A stretch of 26,510 nt of DNA from a bacterium (GTDB lineage: Bacteria > BMS3Abin14): NCBI GenBank assembly GCA_020350725.1, contig CP070719.1, positions 567,969 to 594,478 on the forward strand, read 5' to 3'. This document shows positions 15,370-23,024 of the stretch, one piece after another. The notes beneath the pieces are model-generated. The model searched no databases, had not been told where the DNA came from, and saw only the letters and a list, made by a program, of their open reading frames with translations. Every line of letters begins with the position of its first letter. Position 1 is the stretch's first letter. The translations under genes and the position numbers were made by a program.

Positions 15370-16910
15370 CCCGAATACCCGAAGCATCTCACAACAGTCA
15401 GGCGCAGTCCGTCATCCTCTCCGGCGGTGTCCGGTACAGGCTCCACCCGGTCGAACCGCGCCAGCAGGAACTCCCTCTCCCTGGAAAAATCCCGGTAGCT
15501 GACAAAAACGCCATCATGACCAATATAATCCTCGGGTTCGAACCACAGAAAATGGTTCCTGCCGTGGGAGCTGCCCCCGCCCAGAACCGTCACCTCGGGA
15601 TGGCCCGGCGTGTAGAAGGCAACCAGAGAGGAGAGGGCGTAGGAACGGGTGAAGACGAACGCGGCATTATCTGCCTTCATCTCCTCCAGGACCGCCGATA
15701 TCCTCTTTCCCGAATCGGAGGGGGATATGGTCAATTTCCTGAGTTGGGCGGTTTTGACCTTGGTGTTCCTGAGGGGATACTCCCAGTCGTCCGGAAGCAG
15801 ACGGGGGATGACCGGAATGAGGAAGAGAAGCGCGGTGAGGACCCAGGCCGAGGCCGCAGCGGCGACATAGCCGCTCGATATCGGTCCCTTCCTGAGAAGA
15901 TAGGCCGTGACCGTCAGGGCGAGGAATGGAAGACCTGCGGCCGGCCAGTGGGCTCCGACTTTGGTCAGTATACTGACGAGGAGCAGTCCTCCGTAGGGGA
16001 CCAGGGCAAGGAAGGCGGGGAGTGCCCATCTGGTCATCCTGTTGCCCCGGAGGCCTATAAATCCGCCGGCCAGGGCCGGAAAGGCGAAGAGCAGGACCAG
16101 GGGACTGAGGCCCAGGGACTGTCCCAAAAGGTAATCTGCCGTGTTCCCGAGTCCGGCGCCCGCGCCGCTGTGGCGGGCTGAAAAGGTGTAGACGAAAGTG
16201 GCCCACTCGTTCGATGCGTTCCAGACGATGACCGGAACCAGGGAAACGGCCGCAAGGGCCAGGGAGATGTAGGGTCCCGGTTCCCTCAGAAGCGGCCTGT
16301 GATGTTTCGAGAGGATCAGAAATCCGAAGCAGGCGGCAGGGAGTGCGGCTCCCAGGAACTTGCTCAGGAGCGCCGCGCCGAAACAGAGCCCGAGACCCCA
16401 CCAGGCCCTCCGGTCTCCCTCCTCGGCCGCCAGATAGAAGAAATAGCCGCCCAGGGCACCGGCGCCGATGAGAGGGGTGTCGGGGGTGATCAGGACCCCT
16501 CCGATCTCCACCAACGGGATGCCCATCAGGAGAAGCCCGGCCAGACAGGCGAATCTGGCTGAACCGCTGATACGCCAGGCCAACCGGTGGGTTATGAGGA
16601 CAACAGCGGAGATGATCCCCACGCCCGTGATCCGTATCGCCAGGACCGTATTCCCCAGTACGGAGGTCATCAGCCACAGAATCCAACCGGCCATGGGCGG
16701 ATGGTCGTAATAGGAAAGGGAAGGGTGCCTTCCCCATTCCCAGAGGTAGGCCTCGTCTCCTGTGAGGGGAAGAGTCCGGGCGTAGATGAGACGGAGGAGG
16801 GTGGTGGTTGCCAGAAGGATCCAGAAAGCTCGGTCCCAGGCGTTGCTCTCTTTGCCGTAAGGAGGCAAAGACGGCCGATCTGCTGTCAGGGGGGTCGCAA
16901 TGTGGGACAT
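15360..16910 (-). CDS. GT39-type glycosyltransferase (ArnT/PMT-like membrane protein)
   Basis: 516 residues with many membrane segments. It belongs to the polyprenyl-phosphate-sugar-dependent glycosyltransferases related to ArnT and protein mannosyltransferases (GT39/GT83, GT-C fold). The first periplasmic loop carries the acidic catalytic motif GDEAYLWEWGRHPSLSYYDHPP (shown in part: D52-E53 region), and ITPDTPL is the second family motif. The family moves a sugar from an undecaprenyl carrier to lipid A, glycan or protein on the outer face of the inner membrane; the acceptor here is unknown. The C-terminal 130 residues form a soluble periplasmic part. There is no Shine-Dalgarno before the ATG. 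Upstream, 16911-17204 is a 294-nt gap where I see no gene. Confidence 0.88.
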   Translation of the reverse strand: MSHIATPLTADRPSLPPYGKESNAWDRAFWILLATTTLLRLIYARTLPLTGDEAYLWEWGRHPSLSYYDHPPMAGWILWLMTSVLGNTVLAIRITGVGIISAVVLITHRLAWRISGSARFACLAGLLLMGIPLVEIGGVLITPDTPLIGAGALGGYFFYLAAEEGDRRAWWGLGLCFGAALLSKFLGAALPAACFGFLILSKHHRPLLREPGPYISLALAAVSLVPVIVWNASNEWATFVYTFSARHSGAGAGLGNTADYLLGQSLGLSPLVLLFAFPALAGGFIGLRGNRMTRWALPAFLALVPYGGLLLVSILTKVGAHWPAAGLPFLALTVTAYLLRKGPISSGYVAAAASAWVLTALLFLIPVIPRLLPDDWEYPLRNTKVKTAQLRKLTISPSDSGKRISAVLEEMKADNAAFVFTRSYALSSLVAFYTPGHPEVTVLGGGSSHGRNHFLWFEPEDYIGHDGVFVSYRDFSREREFLLARFDRVEPVPDTAGEDDGLRLTVVRCFGYSGKR

Positions 16911-17204
16911 GGGCGAATCTTAGCCTAGGAAGTGGGGTGGGGCAAAGGAGCAAAACCGGAAAAATCTCTCACTGGATGGTCGAAGACATCTAAGGTATCG
17001 GGGAAATGGTTTGTCCATTACCTGGAGCTCAAAGTCGAGATGAGGGGTGGACAGGACCCTCCCGGCGGCTCCGTTCCTCTCCGCGAGATGGATTCTATGG
17101 AAGCGTTGTACGAATGAACCGATTTTATACCAGATGGTTCAAACACGATCCATGCATACCGACCGACGATTTCCCCGTCGCCTCCATAGACTCTCCGGTC
17201 CGGA

Positions 17205-17741
17205 TCAATTTTTCCTGTCGAAGAAGGGGTTCTTGCCGGTGGCGGACAGGGGGATGCCGTACGCGATCCTGACCGGGCTTGGGAAAAGGCCCAGATCGAC
17301 GGCAGCTCGTCCGGCCGTGAACATGATCCGGTTGTCGATGTGTCTCCGGGCGGCAAAAGCCGCCGCTGAACCGATGGCGGTGCCGAGATCGCTGACGGAA
17401 AAGGCACAGGGGGTGTGGCCGTGGTCGCGGTTTTCCTGGCAGTCCTTCCATCCGCAGTAACCGCAGTGCGGGATGTCGAGGGGGCTGATCTCGGTTCCCA
17501 CGAGAAGGATCACGGGGGCATGTTTCAGATTCTCAGCGTCCCTGACGAAGAACCCTATTTCCTCGCTGCTTCCAATCCTGTGCATTTCATCGGCCAGCCG
17601 GTCCTTGTCGTCTTCCGTCAGGATCAGGATATGGATCGTGTCCCTGCCCCGGCCCTTCGGTGCGGTCCGGGCAGCTATGGCCATCTCCTTGGCCGCCTCG
17701 ATCAGTTTTTCCCTGCAGTAGGTTTTCCATTCGATGCGCAT
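17205..17741 (-). CDS. DUF2148 ferredoxin-domain protein
   Basis: 178 residues, matching the DUF2148 / COG4739 type found mainly in anaerobes. The N-terminal half includes ILTEDDKDRLADEM and VILLVGTE. The central cysteine cluster CGYCGWKDC with a further C after about 10 residues (HTPCAF) is the probable iron-sulfur site. The conserved SDLGTAIGSAAAFAARRHIDNRIMFTAGRAA follows. The biochemical role is unknown; redox is likely. AAAGGAG lies 6 nt before the ATG. Confidence 0.9.
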   Translation of the reverse strand: MRIEWKTYCREKLIEAAKEMAIAARTAPKGRGRDTIHILILTEDDKDRLADEMHRIGSSEEIGFFVRDAENLKHAPVILLVGTEISPLDIPHCGYCGWKDCQENRDHGHTPCAFSVSDLGTAIGSAAAFAARRHIDNRIMFTAGRAAVDLGLFPSPVRIAYGIPLSATGKNPFFDRKN

Positions 17742-17763
17742 CGGATTCTCCTTTAATATTAAA

Positions 17764-17798
17764 GTATTCAGTAGTCAGTATTAGGTATTCAGTATAGA
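17764..17798. repeat. GTATTCA heptamer array overlapping a CDS end
   Basis: Five units: GTATTCA, GTAGTCA, GTATTAG, GTATTCA, GTATAGA. The four-helix-bundle gene reads into it: its last codons (ILNT and stop) are repeat sequence. An inverted copy of the same family lies beyond the other end of that gene (18214-18237). Confidence 0.75.
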
Positions 17799-18143
17799 TT
17801 TAGTCAATGATTCCAGCAGTTTACTCACCTCTTCGATCTGTGATTCCAAGGTAATGATGTCGCCGTAGCCAAGATCCTCTGCAAGTATAAGATAATATTT
17901 GCATTCCTCTATCGAACCTTGTGCAATATTCATATACCGGGCTTTATCCACCTGTGATCTTTTCTTGAACCCTTCAGCGATATTTGCCGGGATCGATATT
18001 GCTGCTCTCCTGAACTGGGATGTCAGGCTGTACATCTCTGATTTTGGGAATTGGCTACTGAGCAAATACACGGATAGGACAAATCGATGTCCCTTTTGCC
18101 AGACAATCAAGTCCCGGAAACTTCTCGCAGGTTCTCTCACCAT
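17781..18143 (-). CDS. Four-helix-bundle protein (23S rRNA intervening-sequence / bAvd-like family)
   Basis: 120 residues with the full family pattern: FRDLIVWQKGHRFVLSVY, FPKSEMYSLTSQFRRAAISIPANIAEGF, IAQGSIEECKYYLILAEDLGY and a C-terminal helix. The family was found in intervening sequences of 23S rRNA genes and is related to the Avd accessory protein of diversity-generating retroelements. Members pentamerise and are often genomic orphans, as here. A good Shine-Dalgarno (GAGGAGG, 6 nt) and a dedicated promoter are present. Base composition looks clearly AT-richer than its neighbours, suggesting transfer. The gene is bracketed by inverted heptamer arrays. Confidence 0.93.
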   Translation of the reverse strand: MVREPARSFRDLIVWQKGHRFVLSVYLLSSQFPKSEMYSLTSQFRRAAISIPANIAEGFKKRSQVDKARYMNIAQGSIEECKYYLILAEDLGYGDIITLESQIEEVSKLLESLTKSILNT

Positions 18144-18159
18144 AACTTACCTCCTCGTT

Positions 18160-18187
18160 CTTATACTTCTTGGAGAAGTACCTGCAA
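18160..18187 (-). promoter_or_regulatory. Promoter of the four-helix-bundle gene with an internal palindrome
   Basis: On the minus strand: TTGCAG (18187-18182), a 16-nt spacer, TATAAG (18165-18160). The spacer holds a perfect 7-3-7 inverted repeat TACTTCT-N3-AGAAGTA (18164-18180), a good position for a repressor. Confidence 0.5.
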
Positions 18188-18213
18188 AAAATGAACCCGG
18201 TTCTAAAGTTTTT

Positions 18214-18237
18214 TCCTGAATCCTGAATACTGACTTC
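18214..18237. repeat. TCCTGAA/TACTGAC heptamer array, inverse of 17764-17798
   Basis: TCCTGAA, TCCTGAA, TACTGAC in register. The reverse complement of 18216-18235 matches 17773-17792 at 17 of 20 positions without gaps. The array ends 6 nt from the stop codon region of the AEC transporter gene. Confidence 0.75.
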
Positions 18238-18243
18238 TCGTTG

Positions 18244-19167
18244 TTAAATGCCCGCCCCCGTCACCGAGATCCACAGCGTGTAGGTTGCGATGGACAGGAC
18301 AGTGCTGACGGTCACGGCGGCTGCCGCAAGGTCCGACTCACCCCCCATTTCGGCCGCCATGACATAGGATATCGTGGCCGACGGGCTGGCGAGGAGGATC
18401 ACCGCAACAGCGGCCTGCGGCAGGGACACCCCCATGATCCGGAAGACGAGAAACCCGCAAAAGGGAAGAAGGATGAGCTTGAAAAATGTCGACAGGCAGA
18501 CAAGCTGGATCCTTCTCGTTGGGGCCCTTTTGAGGGATCCGCCGATGATGAGAAGCGCCAGGGGAAGCGCCATGTCCCCGACGATGGTAAAGGAGCGGTC
18601 GATGAATCCGGGAAGACTGAATCCGAAAGCGGAGGAGAAGAGGCCGAGCACTGTGGCGAGAATGATGGGGTTGCCGAGGAACTTCCAGGCCAATCCCCCG
18701 TCGAGCCTCCGCCCTCTGGCCTGGAGAAAGGTGTAAAGGGAGATCGAGATAAGGTTCTGAAACAGGATCAGAAAGCCGGCCAGGACGCTGGCAGCTCCCC
18801 GGCCCGAAGGGCCAAGGGTATAGAAGACAACCGCCAGACCGACGTATCCGAGGTTCCCGTGGAATGAACCCTGAACGAAGGTGGCGCTGCCGCCAGGGCT
18901 CAGACGGAGGATGACAGCGGTGAGGAGACCGATCGACATGATGATGACCACCGCGAGAAAGGTCCCGGAGATCTGGAGGAGATCAAAACTCTCGGAGAAA
19001 TGTCCCGCGGAGATCTCCCCGAAAACGAGGATTGGAATGGCGATGTAGTACACGAGGCGATTGGCCGACTGGATAAAGGCGTCGGGAATAAATCCCATCC
19101 TCCGGGACAGATAGCCGAGTCCGATGACGAGAAATACGGGGGAAATGCTCTCGAGGATGCGCAGCAT
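18244..19167 (-). CDS. AEC (auxin efflux carrier) family transporter
   Basis: About 307 residues with ten predicted membrane segments in two five-helix halves. Family features are the opening SISPVFLVIGLGYLSRRMG, the mid-protein HGNLGYVGLAV with its conserved Asn/Gly, and SPSATISYVMAAEMGG near the end. Bacterial members export organic acids such as malate or malonate; the substrate here is unknown. A longer frame starts at a TTG (19206). I prefer the ATG at 19167 because MLRILESISPVFLVIGLG fits the family N-terminus. Neither has a clear Shine-Dalgarno. It is divergent from hsp20. Confidence 0.9.
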   Translation of the reverse strand: MLRILESISPVFLVIGLGYLSRRMGFIPDAFIQSANRLVYYIAIPILVFGEISAGHFSESFDLLQISGTFLAVVIIMSIGLLTAVILRLSPGGSATFVQGSFHGNLGYVGLAVVFYTLGPSGRGAASVLAGFLILFQNLISISLYTFLQARGRRLDGGLAWKFLGNPIILATVLGLFSSAFGFSLPGFIDRSFTIVGDMALPLALLIIGGSLKRAPTRRIQLVCLSTFFKLILLPFCGFLVFRIMGVSLPQAAVAVILLASPSATISYVMAAEMGGESDLAAAAVTVSTVLSIATYTLWISVTGAGI

Positions 19168-19221
19168 GACAGCTGCGAATATAGCCCATGGGCCTGGCAC
19201 CGGCAAGGTCAGGGTGCGATC

Positions 19222-19249
19222 TTGACAGAGGGTAAGGGCGAGCTAAATT
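19222..19249 (+). promoter_or_regulatory. Promoter of the hsp20 gene
   Basis: TTGACA (19222-19227), a 16-nt spacer, TAAATT (19244-19249). It predicts a leader of about 35 nt. No CIRCE inverted repeat is visible. Confidence 0.6.
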
Positions 19250-19291
19250 TACCATAGAAAGCACCACATTTGATCAAAGGAGGAAGATAAA

Positions 19292-19753
19292 ATGGCTATC
19301 GAGCGCTTCAGGAGACAGAGACCGACTCTCTGGGAGCCTTTTTTCGGTCTGCGGGGCCTCCAGGAGGAGATGAACAGGCTCTTTTCGGACTTCTACGGGG
19401 AGCCGAGCGGGACCGCTGTATCCATGGTAAATCCGGCGGTGGATGTGGTCGATACCAAGGACAGCATCAGGATCCACGTGGAGCTCCCTGGCATAGCCAA
19501 GGAGGACGTGGAGATCTCCCTGAAGGACGACATCCTGACGATCCGGGGGGAGAAGAAGCGGGAGAAAGAGGAAAAGGGCGAGAACAGGTATTATGTGGAA
19601 AGGTCGTTCGGATCTTTCTCCAGGACCATGAGCCTGCCTGGCAGGGTCAAGAACGACAAGGTCAAGGCCACCTTCAAGAACGGGGTCCTGGAGATCGACC
19701 TGCCGAAAGCCGAAGAGGAGAAGTCCCGCGAGATCCAGGTCAAGGTGGAGTGA
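19292..19753 (+). CDS. Small heat-shock protein, Hsp20 family
   Basis: 153 residues. It is an ATP-independent chaperone that holds unfolding proteins, cytoplasmic and oligomeric. A short N-terminal arm (LQEEMNRLFSDFYG) is followed by the alpha-crystallin domain (about 47-140): PAVDVVDTKDSIRIHVELPGI, the typical EDVEISLKDDILTIRGEKK, ERSFGSFSRTMSLP, and FKNGVLEIDLPK. The C-terminal I-x-I anchor appears as IQV. The Shine-Dalgarno AAAGGAGG is 8 nt before the ATG. It has its own promoter and terminator, so it is monocistronic. Confidence 0.96.
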   Translation: MAIERFRRQRPTLWEPFFGLRGLQEEMNRLFSDFYGEPSGTAVSMVNPAVDVVDTKDSIRIHVELPGIAKEDVEISLKDDILTIRGEKKREKEEKGENRYYVERSFGSFSRTMSLPGRVKNDKVKATFKNGVLEIDLPKAEEEKSREIQVKVE

Positions 19754-19776
19754 CCCTTCTTCGGAATCCCAACGGA

Positions 19777-19805
19777 TAAGGCCGCCTTCGGGCGGCCTTA
19801 TTTTT
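19777..19805 (+). terminator. Terminator after hsp20
   Basis: Perfect 10-bp stem TAAGGCCGCC / GGCGGCCTTA with a TTCG tetraloop, followed by TTTTT. It starts 24 nt after the stop. Confidence 0.95.
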
Positions 19806-19935
19806 ATATTCGGTATCGAGATGGATCAGGAGTAAGGGAGATGGATGTCTGATACCGGGGGTCTGTTCCAAAGGTCCTGTATGGGATGCTCTCATGTCAC
19901 CGGAACGGTTCCAACGACCTTCCCTTTCCATATCC

Positions 19936-19954
19936 CGATCCCAAATTGGGATCG
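19936..19954. promoter_or_regulatory. Perfect 19-nt palindrome, candidate operator
   Basis: CGATCCCAA-A-TTGGGATCG: 9-nt arms around one central base. It lies in the 364-nt gap between the hsp20 terminator and the helicase gene, and downstream of the small minus-strand reading frame. A smaller CCCGG-ATA-CCGGG repeat follows at about 19964. Confidence 0.45.
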
Positions 19955-19999
19955 TCCCATTATCCCGGATACCGGGCACTGAATTCGAAATTCACCTCT

Positions 20000-20047
20000 T
20001 TAGACCGGCACTTTTCCAGCCAGTTTCTCTTTGCGGTTCTTGTCCAT
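20000..20047 (-). CDS. Possible 15-residue peptide with strong Shine-Dalgarno
   Basis: On the minus strand, GGAGGTGA lies 9 nt before an ATG that opens MDKNRKEKLAGKVPV and a stop. An alternative ATG overlapping the Shine-Dalgarno would give a 34-residue product starting MEVKRLW. The peptide is very basic. There is no other evidence; it could be a leader peptide or chance. Confidence 0.25.
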   Translation of the reverse strand: MDKNRKEKLAGKVPV

Positions 20048-20169
20048 AGTCTTTTCACCTCCATGTGGTATAAGAGAGATAGCCCTTGAATCAGTCTTCG
20101 CATGTGGAAAACGGGTGTCCGGGCGAGAAAGCGATCACAGGCCGCGACGAATTATTATATTGAAATCCG

Positions 20170-22698
20170 ATGAAGCCATTGGAGCATTCGGTATCCGACC
20201 GCCTCTCCCCTGAGGCTGCCCGCATCATGAGGGAGGAGATCCACCTCTGCAGCGGTCACGAGATCTTTTTTATCGGTCGGACGCAGGAGGGTGTCGTCGT
20301 GGAGGCCGAACCCATAGCGAGGGGCAATTCCGAGGCTGTTCCGGCCGTGGCCGAGACGGCAGGACCCGGCGACGTTCTGATCCACAACCACCCCACCGGC
20401 ATCCTGGTCCCCTCGGAGGCCGACATCGCAGTGGCTTCAAGGTACGGTGGGCTGGGAATCGGATTTTACATCATCGACAACGACGTCTCCCGTCTCTATC
20501 CAGTGGTCGAGCCCCGATCCTCCGAGTCCGCTCCTGAGCCCCTCGATCCATCCCGCATATCCCACCTTCTCGGCCCCGAAGGCCCTCTTGCCGAGGTCCA
20601 TCCCACCTACGAACCCAGGGAGTCCCAGTGTCGAATGGCGGCCGATATCACGGCTGTCCTGGAAGGCGGCGGAGTGGGTGTTCTCGAGGCCGGTACGGGA
20701 ACGGGGAAAAGCCTGGCATACCTTATCCCGTCGGTCCTCTGGTCCCTGAGGGGAAAACGCAGGGTCGTGGTGTCCACCAGGACGATCAACCTTCAGGAGC
20801 AGCACCTCGAGCAGGACCTGCCCCTGGTCAGGAAGATGCTCGGGGAGGACTTCAGGGCGGTCATCGTCAAGGGAAGGGGCAATTATCTCTGTCTGCGAAA
20901 GAGGGATATGCTGGACACCGATTCGGGGGAGGTCCTCCTCGAGTTCGACGACGTGCAGGAGATGAGAGAGCTTCTCCACTGGAGCAGGAACACCTCGGAC
21001 GGAAGTCTATCCGACCTCCCTTTCGTGCCCGGGGACAGCAACTGGGAGCTGTTGAGGGCCGAATCGGATTCGTGCCTGCGGGCCCGGTGTCTGAACTTCT
21101 CAGCATGTTTTTTCTACAGGGCACGGGTCGAGGCGGCCTCGGCCCAGATCCTCCTGGCAAACCACCACATTCTCTTTGCCGACCTCGCCCTTCGCGTTGG
21201 AGGGCACGAAGCGGCCGCCATTATGCCCCGCTACGATGCAGTGATCCTGGACGAGGCCCACAACGTTGAGGATGTGGCCCTCTCCTATTTCGACGCCAGC
21301 GTGGGGAGGTATGGTCTGCTGGGCCAGTTCGGGCGCCTCGTCAGCAGACGGAGATCCGAGAGGGGCCTCATACCCTTTCTCCTGAAAAGGATCCCCGCCC
21401 TGAAAGGTCTTAAGGGTGACAGGGGCACGGAGATCCTCACCCTCGCGACCGATGTTCAAGCCGGGATAGGTGCGGGGCGAAACCGCCTGGACAAGCTCTT
21501 TGAGGATCTTGCCTTCTCCTTTTCGAGCTGGCTGGGCAGGGGGGATACCGGCGGGGACAACCGGTGGCGAGTGCCCCCTGAGAGGCGGGAGGAAGGCCAG
21601 TGGCAGGACATCGGTGCACTGCTGACGGAGATGTCGGGCCTCATCGGTGACACGGCAGCGCCTCTGCGCAGGATCACCCGAAGGCTGAAGGACCTGGTCG
21701 AAGACGGCTTCGAGGAGCTTGCCGGGCTGTGGAGCGATATCGGGGCGGTCGTCAATCGTCTGGATGGGGCGGTCGATCTTCTCAACAGGGTCAGGAGGGG
21801 TGAAGAGGAAGGGGAGGTCTTCTGGGTAGAGGTCAGGAGGAGGAGGGGTCGATCGGTGGTCAACCTGCACCTGACGCCCCTTGAGGCCTCAGAGATCCTC
21901 AGGAACACCCTCTTTGACGCGGTGGGAAAGGTGGTGATGACCTCGGCGACGCTGACGGTCGGCGGCTCCTTTCAATTCCTCAGGGAGCGGCTGGGACTTG
22001 ATCAGATCCCCGGCATGGAGGTTATTGAGGAGATCTACGCAAGCCCCTTTGACCTCTCCGACCAGATGCGCCTGGCGATACTGAACGATCTTCCCGAGCC
22101 GGGGACGGATGGCTTCGTCCGGGGTATGACCAATGCGGTAAAGGGGATCGTCCGAGCATCCGAGGGCGGGGCCCTTCTGCTCTTCACTTCCTACCGGACG
22201 CTGGATGCCGTGTTCGAGCAATGTGCTGAGGATCTCGCCGCGGAAGCACTCCCTCTGGCGCGACAGGGAGACGCACCCCGGACGGCTCTGCTGGAGAGGT
22301 TCCGGACCGAGAGCAACCTGACTCTTTTTGCCACCGACAGCTTCTGGGAGGGCGTGGACGTGGTGGGTGATTCCCTTCGCTGTGTGGCCATCGCCCGGCT
22401 TCCGTTCCCCGTCCCCACCGATCCACTGGTTGAGGCACGGGGTGAGTCCCTCCTCCGCCAGGGCAGGGATCCCTTCATGGAGGATTCCGTGCCGAGGGCC
22501 GTGATCAGGCTGAGGCAGGGAGTCGGTCGCCTGATAAGACATCGTGAAGACCGGGGATACGCCATCATCTGTGACACAAGGATCCTTAAGCGGGCGTATG
22601 GTCGGATTTTCCTTGCGTCCTTCCCCGAGGAATGTCTGGAGTGGGGAAGCACGGAAAAGATTGCTGCCAACATGAAACGTTTTTTGGAGAATAATTGA
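20170..22698 (+). CDS. DinG/XPD-type DNA helicase fused to an N-terminal JAMM (RadC/JAB-like) domain
   Basis: 842 residues. The N-terminal 110 form a JAMM metalloprotease-like domain with E31 (GHEIFF), H72 and H74 (HNHPTG), S82 and D85 (PSEAD), a complete zinc-site signature. A superfamily 2 helicase of the Rad3/DinG group follows: Walker A GTGTGKS (175-181), four cysteines C241, C302, C307 and C313 spaced as for the 4Fe-4S cluster of XPD-like helicases, DEAH (361-364), and C-terminal motifs SATLTVGGSF, LFATDSFWEGVDV and QGVGRLIRHREDRG. A 5'-3' DNA helicase role is likely (R-loop or replication-fork repair for DinG). The JAMM part could cut a peptide or act as a docking domain. The Shine-Dalgarno is weak. 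Confidence 0.92.
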   Translation: MKPLEHSVSDRLSPEAARIMREEIHLCSGHEIFFIGRTQEGVVVEAEPIARGNSEAVPAVAETAGPGDVLIHNHPTGILVPSEADIAVASRYGGLGIGFYIIDNDVSRLYPVVEPRSSESAPEPLDPSRISHLLGPEGPLAEVHPTYEPRESQCRMAADITAVLEGGGVGVLEAGTGTGKSLAYLIPSVLWSLRGKRRVVVSTRTINLQEQHLEQDLPLVRKMLGEDFRAVIVKGRGNYLCLRKRDMLDTDSGEVLLEFDDVQEMRELLHWSRNTSDGSLSDLPFVPGDSNWELLRAESDSCLRARCLNFSACFFYRARVEAASAQILLANHHILFADLALRVGGHEAAAIMPRYDAVILDEAHNVEDVALSYFDASVGRYGLLGQFGRLVSRRRSERGLIPFLLKRIPALKGLKGDRGTEILTLATDVQAGIGAGRNRLDKLFEDLAFSFSSWLGRGDTGGDNRWRVPPERREEGQWQDIGALLTEMSGLIGDTAAPLRRITRRLKDLVEDGFEELAGLWSDIGAVVNRLDGAVDLLNRVRRGEEEGEVFWVEVRRRRGRSVVNLHLTPLEASEILRNTLFDAVGKVVMTSATLTVGGSFQFLRERLGLDQIPGMEVIEEIYASPFDLSDQMRLAILNDLPEPGTDGFVRGMTNAVKGIVRASEGGALLLFTSYRTLDAVFEQCAEDLAAEALPLARQGDAPRTALLERFRTESNLTLFATDSFWEGVDVVGDSLRCVAIARLPFPVPTDPLVEARGESLLRQGRDPFMEDSVPRAVIRLRQGVGRLIRHREDRGYAIICDTRILKRAYGRIFLASFPEECLEWGSTEKIAANMKRFLENN

Positions 22699-22710
22699 GA
22701 GCAAAAGCAT

Positions 22711-22738
22711 TCAGTAGTCAGGGTTCAGTATTCAGGGA
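22711..22738. repeat. TCAGTAG/TCAGGGT heptamer array
   Basis: TCAGTAG, TCAGGGT, TCAGTAT, TCAGGGA in register, starting 13 nt after the helicase stop codon. An AT-rich stretch without features follows (22739-22899). Confidence 0.7.
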
Positions 22739-22899
22739 ATCGGATCAGAATTATTTAATATCAAAGGCTATAACGAAGAAAATAAATACATATGCATTTA
22801 AATATCAAAAGATTTTCTACTTATAAATTCTTTTATACCGAAATACTGACTAAAGAATCCTGGGTACTAAGCTACATCTGAACACTTCAGACAAAACGG

Positions 22900-22929
22900 T
22901 TGACTTTTCCCCGAGGGGGAGGTTATAAG
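22900..22929 (+). promoter_or_regulatory. Promoter of greA
   Basis: TTGACT (22900-22905), an 18-nt spacer, TATAAG (22924-22929); alternatively TTATAA after 17 nt. Transcription would begin about 22935-22937, at the first base of the hairpin described next. Confidence 0.65.
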
Positions 22930-22935
22930 AACTTG

Positions 22936-22966
22936 ACTCCACCCGCACAGCGGGTGGAGTATTTTT
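22936..22966 (+). terminator. Terminator-like hairpin at the start of the greA transcript
   Basis: Perfect 11-bp stem ACTCCACCCGC / GCGGGTGGAGT with loop ACA, then ATTTTT. It lies 59 nt before the greA ATG and directly after the promoter, so it is an early attenuator rather than a terminator of the helicase gene, 238 nt upstream. Confidence 0.8.
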
Positions 22967-22973
22967 CGTAAAA

Positions 22974-22996
22974 CCTTCCTCGCGGAAGGGATTTTT
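22974..22996 (+). terminator. Second terminator-like hairpin in the greA leader
   Basis: CCTTCC / GGAAGG stem (6 bp, loop TCGC), then GATTTTT. It lies 7 nt after the first hairpin and 12 nt before the greA Shine-Dalgarno. Confidence 0.6.
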
Positions 22997-23024
22997 ATGT
23001 GAGCGCCAAGGAGGGCAAGTTAGG

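Noticed and set aside
17764-18237. Complete diversity-generating retroelement
   Set aside because: The Avd-like relative is present, but no reverse transcriptase or template/variable repeat pair is in the window.
19207-19291. CIRCE element before hsp20
   Set aside because: No TTAGCACTC-N9-GAGTGCTAA-like inverted repeat.
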